From NCBI RefSeq assembly GCF_000425345.1, contig NZ_AUDG01000003.1, positions 1-64,000 of the forward strand: 64,000 nucleotides of DNA. Reading direction: 5' to 3'. The notes beneath the pieces are model-generated. The model did not search any database. It saw nothing but the letters and a program-made list of their open reading frames with translations, and had not been told where the DNA came from. Positions 43,798-53,580 of the stretch are shown one piece after another. Source of the DNA: Rheinheimera baltica DSM 14885 (GTDB lineage: Bacteria; Pseudomonadota; Gammaproteobacteria; Enterobacterales; Alteromonadaceae). The translations under genes were made by a program, and so were the position numbers. How positions within the stretch are numbered: the first letter of the stretch is position 1; each line of letters starts with the position of its first letter.

Positions 43798-45132
43798 ATG
43801 AGCAGAAAGTATTTTGGTACCGACGGCGTACGCGGCAAAGTAGGGGATTTTCCTATTACACCTGAGTTTGCCATGAAACTAGGATGGGCAGCCGGTCGGG
43901 TGTTGTCGCAGCGTGGCACGCGTAAAGTGCTTATTGGTAAAGACACACGTATTTCCGGTTATTTACTTGAAACTGCACTAGAGGCAGGTTTAATTGCCGC
44001 CGGGATCAATGTACGCCTGCTGGGCCCAATGCCAACCCCCGCCGTTGCCTATCTCACCCGTACCTTTCGTGCCGAAGCCGGTATCGTTATTAGCGCGTCA
44101 CATAACCCATACTATGATAACGGCATTAAGTTCTTCTCTGCTGATGGTACTAAACTGCCGGATGAAGTTGAACTTGCGATAGAATATGAGCTGGAACAGC
44201 CCATGGTCTGTGAATCGTCAGAAAAGCTTGGTAAGGCACAGCGTATCGAAGATGCGGCAGGCCGCTATATCGAGTTTTGTAAAAGTCATTTACCAAACCA
44301 CCTATCGCTCAGTGGGATGAAAATTGTCATCGACTGCGCGCATGGCGCCACCTATCACATTGCACCTGCCGTATTTAAAGAGCTCGGTGCTGAGGTTGTG
44401 CTTATTGGTGCTAGCCCGAATGGCATTAACATTAATGCTGACTGCGGCGCGACGCATACAGACTTAGTGCAGAAAACGGTAGTAGAACAACAAGCTGATT
44501 TAGGTATTGCCTATGATGGCGATGGTGACCGGGTCATGATGGTTGATCATACTGGTCGTGTTATTGATGGCGATGAAATTGTTTATATTATTGCCCGTGC
44601 AGCGAAGTCACAAAATAAGTTACATGGAGGTGTCGTAGGCACCTTAATGAGTAACCTTGGCCTTGAACTGGCATTGCAGCAATTAGATATTCCCTTTGCC
44701 CGAAGTGCAGTTGGTGACCGGTATGTGATGGAATTGCTGCGTGAGAAAGATTGGCGTATCGGTGGTGAAAATTCTGGTCATGTACTTAACTTAGATCATA
44801 CCTGTACCGGCGATGGCATTATTGCATCACTGCAAGTATTAACCGCGATGATTGAAGCGAAAATGACGCTGGCTGAATTTAGCCAAGGTATGCACAAGTT
44901 GCCACAAGTGCTGGTCAATGTGAAGTTTGAAAAAGGCACTGCACCTTTAGAAAAGCAGCATGTTAAGCAAGTTATCGCAGATGTTGAAACTAGGCTTAAT
45001 GGATCTGGTCGAGTGCTAATTCGTAAAAGTGGTACTGAACCCTTGATCAGGGTAATGGTAGAAGGCGAAGACGCATTATTGGTGCGTGAATATGCTGAAC
45101 AGATCGCCGCTGCGGTAAAAATAGCCAGTTGA
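43798..45132 (+). CDS. glmM: Phosphoglucosamine mutase
   Basis: 444 aa. Starts with [15 protein letters not shown], catalytic serine in [16 protein letters not shown], metal-binding loop in [10 protein letters not shown], sugar-binding GGENSGH and the C-terminal phosphate loop [16 protein letters not shown]. It converts glucosamine-6-phosphate to glucosamine-1-phosphate for peptidoglycan and LPS. It follows folP by 3 bp in one operon. Confidence 0.99.
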   Translation: MSRKYFGTDGVRGKVGDFPITPEFAMKLGWAAGRVLSQRGTRKVLIGKDTRISGYLLETALEAGLIAAGINVRLLGPMPTPAVAYLTRTFRAEAGIVISASHNPYYDNGIKFFSADGTKLPDEVELAIEYELEQPMVCESSEKLGKAQRIEDAAGRYIEFCKSHLPNHLSLSGMKIVIDCAHGATYHIAPAVFKELGAEVVLIGASPNGININADCGATHTDLVQKTVVEQQADLGIAYDGDGDRVMMVDHTGRVIDGDEIVYIIARAAKSQNKLHGGVVGTLMSNLGLELALQQLDIPFARSAVGDRYVMELLREKDWRIGGENSGHVLNLDHTCTGDGIIASLQVLTAMIEAKMTLAEFSQGMHKLPQVLVNVKFEKGTAPLEKQHVKQVIADVETRLNGSGRVLIRKSGTEPLIRVMVEGEDALLVREYAEQIAAAVKIAS

Positions 45133-45215
45133 TTGTTCAATTGCGCCAATAATACTTGTTTGGCTGGGCGTGGTTGGTTACTATCGCGCCCGGTAAATAA
45201 TGGGGATACCGCATC

Positions 45216-45968
45216 ATGCATCGTACACCACTGATTGCTGCTAACTGGAAAATGAACGGTTCGGCTGCACTGGCACAAGACATGACTGCCGCGCTTAATG
45301 AGTTGTCGCAAGGTACTACCACTGTTGTGGTTTGCCCGCCGGCAACTTTGCTTACAGCCTTTACTAATCCAAAGACGTTCGCCTTAGGTGGCCAGACATT
45401 AAGTCATGAAGTTAGCGGTGCTTTTACCGGTGAGTTGAGTGCCAATTTGCTCCTTGAGGCGGGTGCAACCTATGTCATTGTTGGGCATTCTGAGCGACGC
45501 GAATTAAATTTTGAAACTGACGCCTTGATTGCGGCAAAGCTCAGTCGTGCAGTAGCAGCAGGCTTAACACCTATTTTGTGTGTTGGTGAATCATTATCTG
45601 AGCGACAACAAGAAAAAACTCAGCAGGTTCTTGCACGGCAACTTGATGCGGTGTATGCTTCGCAGCCCGAATTACTGGCAAACTCAGTGATTGCATATGA
45701 GCCAATATGGGCTATCGGTACCGGAGAGTCAGCTACGCCAGAACAGGCTCAAGCAACTCACCATTTTATCCGGCAGCATTTGGCGAAATATAATTCGCAG
45801 TCAGCCGTAACGGTGAAATTATTGTATGGCGGCAGTGTTAATGCAGACAATTGTGTTGCGTTATTTCAGCAAGCCGACATAGACGGTGCACTGGTAGGTG
45901 GCGCTAGCCTCAAGCCAGTTGAATTTGCGCAAATTTGCCTTGCAGTTACAAAAGGTGCAAAGGAATAA
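45216..45968 (+). CDS. tpiA: Triosephosphate isomerase
   Basis: 250 aa. AANWKMNGS at the N-terminus (Lys), catalytic His in YVIVGHSERRE, catalytic Glu in AYEPIWAIGTGE, and LYGGSVNADN phosphate loop. It interconverts dihydroxyacetone phosphate and glyceraldehyde-3-phosphate. It lies between glmM and secG, as in many Pseudomonas and Shewanella relatives but unlike E. coli. It is followed by secG after 2 bases. Confidence 0.99.
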   Translation: MHRTPLIAANWKMNGSAALAQDMTAALNELSQGTTTVVVCPPATLLTAFTNPKTFALGGQTLSHEVSGAFTGELSANLLLEAGATYVIVGHSERRELNFETDALIAAKLSRAVAAGLTPILCVGESLSERQQEKTQQVLARQLDAVYASQPELLANSVIAYEPIWAIGTGESATPEQAQATHHFIRQHLAKYNSQSAVTVKLLYGGSVNADNCVALFQQADIDGALVGGASLKPVEFAQICLAVTKGAKE

Positions 45969-45970
45969 GC

Positions 45971-46300
45971 ATGTACGAAATTTTTATAGTAGTTTATCTG
46001 TTAGTTGCGATGGCATTAATTGGCTTAGTGTTAATACAGCACGGTAAAGGTGCTGATATGGGCGCTTCTTTCGGTGCTGGTGCGTCTGCTACAGTGTTTG
46101 GCTCTTCTGGTACTGGTAACTTCCTTACCAAAACCACCACTATTCTGGCAACCATCTTTTTTGTCCTGAGTATTGTACTGGGCAATTACAGTGCAGGCCA
46201 GAGTAAAAAAGTTGACGAATGGCAGGATCTTTCTGTTCCTACTACAGAGCAAGTCGAATTGAAAAAAGACGATGCTAGCGATATTCCTGTAGGCAACTAA
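45971..46300 (+). CDS. secG: Preprotein translocase subunit SecG
   Basis: 109 aa from ATG 45971, preceded by AAAGGAA; a longer reading inside tpiA is rejected. Two transmembrane helices (YEIFIVVYLLVAMALIGLVL, then the region at about 52-72) flank the conserved GKGADMGASFGAGASATVFG loop. It stimulates protein translocation with SecYE. The C-terminal tail is hydrophilic and variable. The tRNA-Leu gene follows 15 bp after its stop. Confidence 0.97.
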   Translation: MYEIFIVVYLLVAMALIGLVLIQHGKGADMGASFGAGASATVFGSSGTGNFLTKTTTILATIFFVLSIVLGNYSAGQSKKVDEWQDLSVPTTEQVELKKDDASDIPVGN

Positions 46301-46315
46301 GTTAACAAAGAATTT

Positions 46316-46400
46316 GCCGAGGTGGTGAAATTGGTAGACACGCTATCTTGAGGGGGTAGTGTCTTCGGACGTGCGGGTTCAAGTCCCGCTCTCGGCACCA
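46316..46400 (+). tRNA. leuU: tRNA-Leu (anticodon GAG)
   Basis: 85 nt including encoded CCA. Acceptor stem GCCGAGG/CTCTCGGC, long class II variable arm, anticodon loop TTGAGGG giving GAG, and T arm GGGTTCAAGTCCC. In E. coli leuU(GAG) has the same position between secG and metY. Confidence 0.97.
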
Positions 46401-46429
46401 AATTAATCAACAGTTTGCCATAGCAACCC

Positions 46430-46458
46430 TTGCGATTAACCAGTCAGCGCTATATAAT
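46430..46458 (+). promoter_or_regulatory. Sigma-70 promoter of the initiator tRNA
   Basis: TTGCGA (46430-46435), 17-bp spacer, TATAAT (46453-46458). Transcription starts about 10 bases before the tRNA. Confidence 0.85.
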
Positions 46459-46474
46459 AAGCGCCAATTACGGA

Positions 46475-46551
<77 letters not shown>

Positions 46552-46585
46552 AATTTAATGGTTAAGCAGTTACAGAGAAAGTCCA

Positions 46586-46641
46586 ACGGGCTCCTCTTTA
46601 TAACGGCAGGGCGAAGGTCTGAAATCCGGCTCCCGCAACCA
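46586..46641 (+). pseudogene. Decayed copy of the tRNA-fMet 3' half
   Basis: About 90 bp after metY, the sequence CGGGCTC ... ATAAC ... GAAGGTC is followed by AAATCCGGCTCCCGCAACCA, a 20-base exact match to the metY 3' end. The anticodon stem and T arm are broken by insertions and deletions, so it is not a functional tRNA. It looks like the eroded remnant of a tandem metY duplicate. Confidence 0.8.
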
Positions 46642-46696
46642 ACTTTCAGTCTTGTCGCATACGATGATGCTTTAAGGCAAAAGTGATTATGTTTTT

Positions 46697-46723
46697 CAGT
46701 AAACATTGGCGATATGTTTACTG
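46697..46723 (+). terminator. Hairpin downstream of metY
   Basis: CAGTAAACAT and ATGTTTACTG form a perfect 10-bp stem with a 7-base loop. No T-run; perhaps a tRNA 3'-end processing or stability structure. Confidence 0.5.
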
Positions 46724-46737
46724 ATTAGATGCCCATT

Positions 46738-46764
46738 CGCCCCGCTAGTTCGGGGCGTTTTCGT
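46738..46764 (+). terminator. Rho-independent terminator between metY and rimP (1)
   Basis: CGCCCCG-CTAGTT-CGGGGCG followed by TTTT. Confidence 0.85.
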
Positions 46765-46792
46765 ATCTGCAGACTCAGTTTTAAGCAGTATT

Positions 46793-46815
46793 GGGCTACG
46801 CAGCCCTTTTTTTAT
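46793..46815 (+). terminator. Rho-independent terminator between metY and rimP (2)
   Basis: GGGCT-ACGC-AGCCC followed by seven T, 54 bp before the rimP start codon. Like the one upstream, it must be passed by any transcript entering rimP from metY. Confidence 0.85.
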
Positions 46816-46820
46816 TTGTT

Positions 46821-46867
46821 GCGACCTAGGACCTGGTTGCAGCAGATACAGGTTTTTCGGAGGTCGC
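46821..46867 (+). promoter_or_regulatory. Leader structure that can sequester the rimP Shine-Dalgarno
   Basis: GCGACCT (46821-46827) is complementary to AGGTCGC (46861-46867), and the right arm includes most of the GGAGG Shine-Dalgarno (46859-46863). An inner ACCTG/CAGGT stem adds support. Closing the structure would hide the ribosome binding site of rimP. Confidence 0.6.
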
Positions 46868-46868
46868 A

Positions 46869-47324
46869 TTGACTAAGCAAGAACAAACACTGACCGAGCT
46901 GTTGCTTCCAACAGTTGAAGCAACTGGCTTTGAGTTATTAGGGCTGGAACTGGTGCAGGCTGGTCGTCATTCGACTTTGCGCATTTATATTGACCATGCC
47001 GATGGCGTGAATGTTGATAATTGCGCACTGGTCAGCCGTGAAGTCAGCGCCATTTTAGATGTGGAAGATCCTATCACGAACGAATACCTGCTTGAGGTAT
47101 CGTCGCCGGGTTTAGATCGCCCGCTATTTACTCCGGCACATTTCGCTGTAGTAGTAGGGCAAAAGATTGAAGTGAAACTTGCGATTCCACAGGATGGCCG
47201 TCGCAAGTTTAAAGGCGTACTAACAGCTATTGAAGACGATATGTTGATAGTGGAAGTAGATGGCAAACCCTATCGTTTGCTGATGGATAACGTAGATAAA
47301 GCAAACGTGGTACCTGTTTTTTAA
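46869..47324 (+). CDS. rimP: Ribosome maturation factor RimP
   Basis: 151 aa from TTG 46869, with GGAGG 5 bases upstream. N-terminal alpha/beta domain ([55 protein letters not shown]) and C-terminal Sm-like barrel. It is needed for 30S subunit maturation. It begins the rimP-nusA-infB operon; a UUG start plus a hairpin that can cover its SD suggest low or regulated translation. Confidence 0.97.
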   Translation: MTKQEQTLTELLLPTVEATGFELLGLELVQAGRHSTLRIYIDHADGVNVDNCALVSREVSAILDVEDPITNEYLLEVSSPGLDRPLFTPAHFAVVVGQKIEVKLAIPQDGRRKFKGVLTAIEDDMLIVEVDGKPYRLLMDNVDKANVVPVF

Positions 47325-47353
47325 GGTATCGGGGCAAAGCGAGGCAACAGACA

Positions 47354-48853
47354 ATGGCAAAAGAAATATTATTAGTTGTTGATGCAGTTTCAAACGAAAA
47401 ATCGGTACCGCGGGAGAAAATCTTCCAGGCATTAGAATTTGCGTTGGCAGCAGCTACGAAGAAGAAAAATGAAGGCGACATCGAAGTACGCGTCAGTATT
47501 GATCGTAAAACCGGTGCCTATGAAACTTTCCGTCGCTGGCAAGTTATCCCGGATGATCAGGTGCAAGAGCACCCGTACCGTGAAATGACATTATCGGCAG
47601 CGCAGTACGACGAGCCTTCAGTGCAGATTGGCGATTACTACGAAGAGCAAATCGATTCTATCGAATTTGACCGTATCACCACGCAGATGGCCAAGCAGGT
47701 TATCGTGCAAAAAGTGCGTGAAGCAGAACGTTCACAAGTTGTTGAAGCTTATGTCGACCAAGTGGGTGAGTTAGTCACAGGTGTAGTGAAAAAAGTTAAT
47801 CGCGATAGCATCATTGTCGACTTAGGCAACAATGCTGAAGCGATGTTGGGTCGTGACGAAATGTTACCACGTGAAACCTATCGTCCGGGTGACCGTATTC
47901 GTGCCTTACTGTTTGAAGTAAAGCCAGAAGCGCGTGGTGCGCAACTGTTTTTAAGCCGTTCACGTCCAGAAATGTTATTGGAGCTGTTTCGCATTGAAGT
48001 GCCAGAAATTGGCGAAGAAATGATTGAACTGCGTGGTGCTGCTCGTGATCCGGGGGCACGTGCCAAAATAGCGGTGAAGACTAACGACCGTCGTATTGAC
48101 CCGGTTGGTGCTTGTGTTGGTATGCGTGGTTCACGTGTACAGGCGGTATCAAACGAATTGGCCGGTGAGCGCGTAGATATCGTGTTGTATGACGACAACG
48201 ATGCCCAGTTTGTTATTAACGCAATGGCACCAGCAGAAGTGGCTTCTATCATCGTTGATGAAGATACCCACTCTATGGACATTGCGGTTGAAGATTCAAG
48301 CCTGGCAATGGCAATTGGCCGTAATGGGCAAAACGTACGTTTGGCAAGCCAGCTTACAGGTTGGGAACTGAATGTTATGTCTGTTTCTGCCATGAAACAG
48401 AAACACCAGGAAGAAACAGCCAAGGTACGCCAGGCTTTTGTTGATGCTTTAGAGATTGATGAAGACTTTGCTGATGTTTTAGTTGACGAAGGTTTCTCGA
48501 CACTAGAAGAAATTGCTTATGTACCTGTGAGTGAATTGTTAAGCATTGATGGTTTAGACGAAGCAATGGTTGAAGAACTTCGCGGTCGTGCTAAAGCAGT
48601 GTTAACAACTCGCGCACTCGCTAGCGAAGAATCGCTGGAAGACGCCCAACCAAGCGAAGCGCTGTTAGCGCTGGAAGGATTAGATACCCATATGGCTTAT
48701 GTTTTAGCCAGTAAAGGGGTAACAACGTTAGACGACCTGGCAGAGCTGGGTGTTGATGATTTACTGGAAATTGCCACCATGTCGGAACAACAAGCCGCCG
48801 ACCTGATTATGGGCGCCCGTAATATTGTCTGGTTTAGCGAAGAAAATAAGTAG
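47354..48853 (+). CDS. nusA: Transcription termination/antitermination factor NusA
   Basis: 499 aa. N-terminal RNA polymerase-binding domain ([20 protein letters not shown]), S1 domain (about 135-200, [20 protein letters not shown]), two KH domains ([40 protein letters not shown]), and two acidic C-terminal AR repeats. It modulates pausing, termination and antitermination, and in E. coli feeds back on its own operon. It is 29 bp downstream of rimP. Confidence 0.99.
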   Translation: MAKEILLVVDAVSNEKSVPREKIFQALEFALAAATKKKNEGDIEVRVSIDRKTGAYETFRRWQVIPDDQVQEHPYREMTLSAAQYDEPSVQIGDYYEEQIDSIEFDRITTQMAKQVIVQKVREAERSQVVEAYVDQVGELVTGVVKKVNRDSIIVDLGNNAEAMLGRDEMLPRETYRPGDRIRALLFEVKPEARGAQLFLSRSRPEMLLELFRIEVPEIGEEMIELRGAARDPGARAKIAVKTNDRRIDPVGACVGMRGSRVQAVSNELAGERVDIVLYDDNDAQFVINAMAPAEVASIIVDEDTHSMDIAVEDSSLAMAIGRNGQNVRLASQLTGWELNVMSVSAMKQKHQEETAKVRQAFVDALEIDEDFADVLVDEGFSTLEEIAYVPVSELLSIDGLDEAMVEELRGRAKAVLTTRALASEESLEDAQPSEALLALEGLDTHMAYVLASKGVTTLDDLAELGVDDLLEIATMSEQQAADLIMGARNIVWFSEENK

Positions 48854-48874
48854 TCAACGGAGGTAACAACACAA

Positions 48875-51559
48875 ATGGCAGAAGTCACTATAGAAAAGCT
48901 AGCCAGTGATGTCGGTACTACTGTTGAACGGTTAGTGCAGCAATTCGCTGATGCCGGTATCAATAAAGCAGCCGGACAGGTAGTCAGCGAAGATGAAAAG
49001 AAATCTTTACTGGAACATTTAAGTGCACAGCATGGTGGAAACTCATCAGAGCCAGCGCGCTTAACGTTAAAGCGCAAAGAGAAGACCACGTTGAGTGTGT
49101 CTGGTGGCGCAGGTCGTAACCGTGAGATTCAGGTTGAAGTTCGAAAACAAAAGACCTTCGTGAAAAAGCCTCTGGTTGATGAAGCGACATTAAAAGCACA
49201 GGAAGAAGCCCGTTTAGCAGAAGAAAAAGCGAAAGCCGAAGCTGACCTCGCGCGTCAGGAAGCGGATCGCAAAGCAAGAGAAATTGCGGCAGCAAAAGCC
49301 AAAGAAGAGGCTGAACGCAAAGCTGCAGAAGCTAAACGTCGTGAAGAAGCTAAGCAAGCTCAGCTGGTGAAAGATGATCCGGAAGAAGCGGCACGTCGCG
49401 CAGCAAAAGAAGAAGCCCGTAAAGAAGCTGAGCATATTCGTCAGCAGCAAGAGGCTGAAGCACTTCGGAAGCTAGAAGAAGAAGCGGCCAAGCAAGCCGA
49501 AGCTGCCCGTAAACTGGCAGAAGAAAACAGTGAACGATGGGCTCAGGAAGAAAAAGCCAAGCCAGCAGACACTGATGATTACCACCTAACCAGCAACGAG
49601 TTTGCTAAACAGGCTGAAGATGAAGTGGACGCGAAAGAAGAGCGTGCAGGTCGTCGTGGTGCAGGCAAAAAAGCGCCTCCTGTAAAAGGTAAAAAGAAAG
49701 ACGATGCTAATGACAAAGAAGCATTTAACCGTGCTAACCGTCATGCTAAGAAAAAGAAAACGCCGACGAGTATGCAGCATGGCTTCAACAAGCCAGCTCA
49801 GCCGGTTGAGCGTGAAGTGAAAATTGGCGAGACCATCACTGTTGCTGAGCTGGCAGCCAAAATGGCCGTTAAAGCATCAGAAGTTATTAAAGTGATGATG
49901 AAAATGGGTGCTATGGCAACCATTAACCAGGTTATTGATCAGGAAACGGCGGCCATTGTCTGTGAAGAAATGGGCCATAAGTTTACGCTGACAAAAGAAA
50001 ATGAGCTGGAAGAAGCGGTAATGTCTGACCGTGAAGGTCAGGGTGTACTAGAGTCTCGTGCACCGGTTGTTACGGTAATGGGTCACGTTGACCATGGTAA
50101 AACATCATTACTGGATTATATCCGTAAAGCGAAAGTTGCTGCAGGCGAAGCCGGTGGTATTACCCAGCATATCGGTGCCTACCACGTAGATACTGACCGC
50201 GGTATGGTCACGTTCTTAGATACGCCAGGTCACGCTGCGTTTACGTCTATGCGTGCTCGTGGTGCTAAAGCAACGGATATCGTTATTTTGGTGGTAGCGG
50301 CTGATGACGGCGTGATGCCACAAACCAAAGAAGCTATTCAGCATGCGAAAGCTGCTGGTGTGCCGTTAGTGGTTGCAGTTAATAAAATGGATAAGCCAGA
50401 AGCTGATCCAGAACGTGTACGTAACGAACTGTCACAATACGATGTTATTTCAGAAGAGTGGGGCGGTGATGTTCAGTTCGTGCCAGTATCGGCTAAATCT
50501 GGTATGGGTATTGACGACTTACTAGAAGCCATTTTGAACCAATCTGAACTGTTAGAATTAAAGGCCGTTAAAGATGGTTTAGCGCGTGGCGTGGTAATTG
50601 AGTCACGTCTGGATAAAGGTCGTGGTCCGGTTGCGTCTATACTAGTGCAAGCTGGTACGTTGAAGCAGGGCGAAATCGTACTGTGTGGTTTTGAATACGG
50701 CCGTGTTCGTGCGATGCGTGATGAGAACGGCAAAGACGTTAAAACGGCTGGCCCATCTATTCCGGTAGAAATTTTAGGTTTATCTGGCGTACCTCAGGCG
50801 GGTGACGAAGTTACTGTTGTAAAAGACGAGCGTAAAGCTCGTGAAGTTGCGCTGTATCGCCAAGGTAAATTCCGTGATGTTAAGTTAGCACGTCAGCAGA
50901 AATCTAAGCTGGAAAACATGTTTGCTAACATGACTGAAGGCGATGTGTCAGAACTAAATATCGTACTGAAAGCTGACGTACAAGGTTCGGTAGAAGCTAT
51001 CATTGAATCATTAATGAAGCTGTCGACTGACGAAGTTAAAGTTAAAATTGTTGGTAGCGGCGTAGGTGGCATTACCGAAACCGACGTAACATTAGCCGCA
51101 GCGTCTTCAGCTATTGTTATCGGCTTTAACGTGCGTGCTGATGGTACTGCACGTAAGTTAGTCGAAGATGAAGGTCTGGATTTACGTTACTACGGTATCA
51201 TTTATGAGCTGTTAGACGAAGTTCGTGCAGCAATGACCGGTATGTTAGCGCCTGAATTTAAGCAACAGATCATTGGTCTGGCGCAAGTACGTGACGTGTT
51301 CCGTTCACCGAAATTCGGTGCGGTTGCCGGCTGTATGGTTACCGAAGGTGTTATTAAGCGTAACGCGCCTATCCGCGTACTGCGTGACAACGTGGTTATA
51401 TTTGAAGGTGAGCTGGAGTCATTACGTCGCTTTAAAGATGACGTTAGTGAAGTTCGTAACGGCTTCGAATGTGGTATCGGCGTGAAGAACTACAACGATG
51501 TTCGCGAAGGCGACCAAATCGAAGTGTTCGAAGTGATACAGGTTGAACGTACCCTGTAA
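48875..51559 (+). CDS. infB: Translation initiation factor IF-2
   Basis: 894 aa. N-terminal domain, then a long charged A/E/K/R-rich helical linker (residues 80-260), the second N-domain ([20 protein letters not shown]), the GTPase domain with [22 protein letters not shown] and NKMD, and three C-terminal domains that bind fMet-tRNA. It places initiator tRNA on the 30S subunit; the initiator tRNA gene is 2.3 kb upstream. It is 21 bp downstream of nusA. Internal starts for shorter isoforms are known in E. coli but not judged here. Confidence 0.99.
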   Translation: MAEVTIEKLASDVGTTVERLVQQFADAGINKAAGQVVSEDEKKSLLEHLSAQHGGNSSEPARLTLKRKEKTTLSVSGGAGRNREIQVEVRKQKTFVKKPLVDEATLKAQEEARLAEEKAKAEADLARQEADRKAREIAAAKAKEEAERKAAEAKRREEAKQAQLVKDDPEEAARRAAKEEARKEAEHIRQQQEAEALRKLEEEAAKQAEAARKLAEENSERWAQEEKAKPADTDDYHLTSNEFAKQAEDEVDAKEERAGRRGAGKKAPPVKGKKKDDANDKEAFNRANRHAKKKKTPTSMQHGFNKPAQPVEREVKIGETITVAELAAKMAVKASEVIKVMMKMGAMATINQVIDQETAAIVCEEMGHKFTLTKENELEEAVMSDREGQGVLESRAPVVTVMGHVDHGKTSLLDYIRKAKVAAGEAGGITQHIGAYHVDTDRGMVTFLDTPGHAAFTSMRARGAKATDIVILVVAADDGVMPQTKEAIQHAKAAGVPLVVAVNKMDKPEADPERVRNELSQYDVISEEWGGDVQFVPVSAKSGMGIDDLLEAILNQSELLELKAVKDGLARGVVIESRLDKGRGPVASILVQAGTLKQGEIVLCGFEYGRVRAMRDENGKDVKTAGPSIPVEILGLSGVPQAGDEVTVVKDERKAREVALYRQGKFRDVKLARQQKSKLENMFANMTEGDVSELNIVLKADVQGSVEAIIESLMKLSTDEVKVKIVGSGVGGITETDVTLAAASSAIVIGFNVRADGTARKLVEDEGLDLRYYGIIYELLDEVRAAMTGMLAPEFKQQIIGLAQVRDVFRSPKFGAVAGCMVTEGVIKRNAPIRVLRDNVVIFEGELESLRRFKDDVSEVRNGFECGIGVKNYNDVREGDQIEVFEVIQVERTL

Positions 51560-51576
51560 CAGGCAACGCAACAATA

Positions 51577-51603
51577 AAACAGGGGCCGACGGCCCCTGTT
51601 TTG
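51577..51603 (+). terminator. Strong hairpin between infB and rbfA
   Basis: AAACAGGGGCC-GAC-GGCCCCTGTTT, 11-bp stem with a short T tail. It would reduce rbfA-truB expression relative to infB unless read through. Confidence 0.85.
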
Positions 51604-51630
51604 TCTGCTGCATACAACGGAAATAAGTGT

Positions 51631-52089
51631 ATGAGTAAAGAATTCTCGCGCGTCGACAGATTGTCGCAGCAAATGAAAAAAGAAATGGCCGTGATCTTAC
51701 AGCGTGAAATTAAAGATCCGCGTTTACACAGCATGATTACGGTCTCCGATGTGGAAGTATCAAGAGACTTATCGCATGCCAAGGTATTTGTGACCTTTTT
51801 AGGCCTTGCCGATGAAAAGGTTGAAGACAACCTTAAAATTTTAAACGACGCGTCTGGTTTTGTCCGAAGCTTAATTGGCAAGCGGATCCAGGCACGTATT
51901 GTGCCCCACATTCGTTTTGTGTTTGATGAGTCGCTTAACGAAGGTATTCGTATGGCCACCTTGGTTAGCTCAGCTCGCGCTGATGATGACCGTCGCCGGT
52001 TGGAATCAGGCCAAGCGTTGGATGATGTTGACGCAAATAAAGACGCAGCGGATACAGAAGTCAGCAACAGCGACGAGCCTAATAACTAA
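51631..52089 (+). CDS. rbfA: Ribosome-binding factor A
   Basis: 152 aa from ATG 51631 ([20 protein letters not shown]); the longer reading starts inside the terminator. A KH-like fold with [20 protein letters not shown] and the conserved [17 protein letters not shown]. It helps mature the 30S 5' domain and is a cold-shock protein in E. coli. Its TAA overlaps the ATG of truB (TAATG). The acidic, Asp-rich C-terminal tail is longer than in E. coli. Confidence 0.98.
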   Translation: MSKEFSRVDRLSQQMKKEMAVILQREIKDPRLHSMITVSDVEVSRDLSHAKVFVTFLGLADEKVEDNLKILNDASGFVRSLIGKRIQARIVPHIRFVFDESLNEGIRMATLVSSARADDDRRRLESGQALDDVDANKDAADTEVSNSDEPNN

Positions 52090-53012
52090 TGGCGCGTAAA
52101 AATGCCCGTGCGGTAAATGGCATTTTATTACTGGATAAGCCGCTGGAAGTTAGCAGTAACGGCATTTTACAGCGTGTTCGTTGGTTGTTTCAGGCTCAAA
52201 AAGCCGGTCATACTGGGGCATTAGATCCCATGGCGTCAGGTTTACTGCCTATATGTTTTGGTGAGGCAACCAAGTTTAGCCAGTTTCTACTCGATACGGA
52301 TAAAACCTATCTCGTTACGGCGACCTTTGGTGTTAGAACTAATACGAGTGACAGCGAAGGTGAAATAATCAGCGAAAAGCCGGTCAATTTCAGCCAGGCA
52401 GAGCTGGAGCTGGCGATGCAGGCGTTTCGCGGGGATATTCTGCAGGTGCCAACGATGTTTTCTGCTTTGAAGTATCAAGGCCAACCATTGTATCGCTATG
52501 CGCGCCAGGGTATCGAAGTACCACGTGATGCAAGGCCCATTAGTATTTTTCGCTTCGAGCTACTGGCAATGGCGGGTAGTAATGCTGATTTTATAGTGCA
52601 CTGTTCAAAAGGCACCTATATTCGCACACTGATTGATGATTTAGGTGAGGCGCTGGGGTGTGGTGCTCATGTTGCTAAGTTGCACCGAACTCAGGTTGGC
52701 CCGTTTGACGCGGCGCAAATGATTACGCCATTACAATTGGATGAATTGGCTGAAACTTGTCATCAAAGTACCGATTTCACCACTATGGACAGCCTGCTAC
52801 TGCCGATGGATGCGGGTATTGTTGCTATGCCTAAAATAGTTCTGACTGGTGCTGAGCAGCATCGGTTACAACATGGCCAGAGTTGTCAGGTGACTGCGCA
52901 GAACATTACGGCAATAAAACTACATGGTCCTGACGATAGTTTTTTTGGTATTGGCGAGATAACCGATAGTATCTTAAGTTCACGGCGTTTACTTAATACA
53001 GCTGCACTGTAA
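52089..53012 (+). CDS. truB: tRNA pseudouridine(55) synthase TruB
   Basis: 307 aa. GILLLDKPLEVSSNGILQRV at the N-terminus, catalytic aspartate in HTGALDPMASGLLPICFGEA, and the RGDILQVPTMFSALKYQG segment. C-terminal PUA-like region. It makes pseudouridine 55 in the T loop of tRNAs. It is coupled to rbfA by the TAATG overlap. Confidence 0.98.
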   Translation: MARKNARAVNGILLLDKPLEVSSNGILQRVRWLFQAQKAGHTGALDPMASGLLPICFGEATKFSQFLLDTDKTYLVTATFGVRTNTSDSEGEIISEKPVNFSQAELELAMQAFRGDILQVPTMFSALKYQGQPLYRYARQGIEVPRDARPISIFRFELLAMAGSNADFIVHCSKGTYIRTLIDDLGEALGCGAHVAKLHRTQVGPFDAAQMITPLQLDELAETCHQSTDFTTMDSLLLPMDAGIVAMPKIVLTGAEQHRLQHGQSCQVTAQNITAIKLHGPDDSFFGIGEITDSILSSRRLLNTAAL

Positions 53013-53029
53013 TGCTAGTGAAAAACGTA

Positions 53030-53057
53030 TTGAGAAAAAACCGTAAAATGGTATAAT
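53030..53057 (+). promoter_or_regulatory. Promoter of rpsO
   Basis: TTGAGA (53030-53035), 16-bp spacer, TATAAT (53052-53057). An AAAAAACCG/CGGTTTTTT inverted repeat spans the promoter and may be the truB terminator, so the -10 lies in the loop. Confidence 0.75.
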
Positions 53058-53082
53058 CGCGCGGTTTTTTGGGCTTGCTGGA

Positions 53083-53118
53083 TGAGTGATCGGCAATTCC
53101 CTTATTTTAGTTCACTCA
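53083..53118 (+). promoter_or_regulatory. rpsO leader hairpin (candidate S15 autoregulation site)
   Basis: TGAGTGA (53083-53089) pairs with TCACTCA (53112-53118), ending just before the GGAG Shine-Dalgarno. S15 represses its own mRNA through leader structures in E. coli; this leader is in the equivalent place. Confidence 0.5.
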
Positions 53119-53133
53119 CATTTGGAGTTACAT

Positions 53134-53403
53134 ATGTCTTTAAACGCTGCTGATAAAGCAAAAATCGTTGCTGACTTTGCTGTTAAGCAAGGCGACACAG
53201 GTTCACCAGAAGTACAGGTAGCCCTGTTAACTGCGTCAATCAACCATTTACAAGGCCACTTTGCCCAGCACAAGCACGACTTCCACTCTCGTCGTGGTTT
53301 GTTGCGCATGGTTAGCCAGCGTCGTAAATTACTGGATTACTTAAAAGGTAAAGACCAGAGCCGTTACGCCACACTGATCGAGCGTTTAGGCTTACGCCGT
53401 TAA
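53134..53403 (+). CDS. rpsO: 30S ribosomal protein S15
   Basis: 89 aa from ATG 53134 ([20 protein letters not shown]), with GGAG upstream; the longer reading has no SD. Four-helix protein with the conserved [20 protein letters not shown] and [20 protein letters not shown] 16S-binding segments. It nucleates assembly of the 30S central domain. It is followed by a terminator before pnp. Confidence 0.99.
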   Translation: MSLNAADKAKIVADFAVKQGDTGSPEVQVALLTASINHLQGHFAQHKHDFHSRRGLLRMVSQRRKLLDYLKGKDQSRYATLIERLGLRR

Positions 53404-53414
53404 TCGGTTTAAGT

Positions 53415-53443
53415 AAAAAAGGGGCTTTTAGCCCCTTTTTTTA
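53415..53443 (+). terminator. Rho-independent terminator between rpsO and pnp
   Basis: GGGGC-TTTTA-GCCCC with an A-run before and seven T after. In E. coli the same gap has a terminator with partial readthrough into pnp. Confidence 0.95.
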
Positions 53444-53580
53444 TATTAGGCGATGAAATTTTCTACAAACTTAACGATTGACTGAACTATCTTTCCGCTT
53501 TGGTTACAGAGTATACTACGTAAGAATTAAACGACAAAAATGACATCGCAATTAGGCGATTAAGTAAAGGAAACAAACAC
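53444..53580 (+). promoter_or_regulatory. pnp leader region
   Basis: AT-rich stretch containing a TATACT -10-like hexamer near 53511 with no good -35 at proper distance, then a leader of about 60 bases with AAGGAAA before the GTG start of pnp. The promoter assignment is weak. Confidence 0.3.

Noticed and set aside
46586-46641. Second functional initiator tRNA
   Set aside because: The D arm and anticodon stem are missing or scrambled; only the 3' end is intact.
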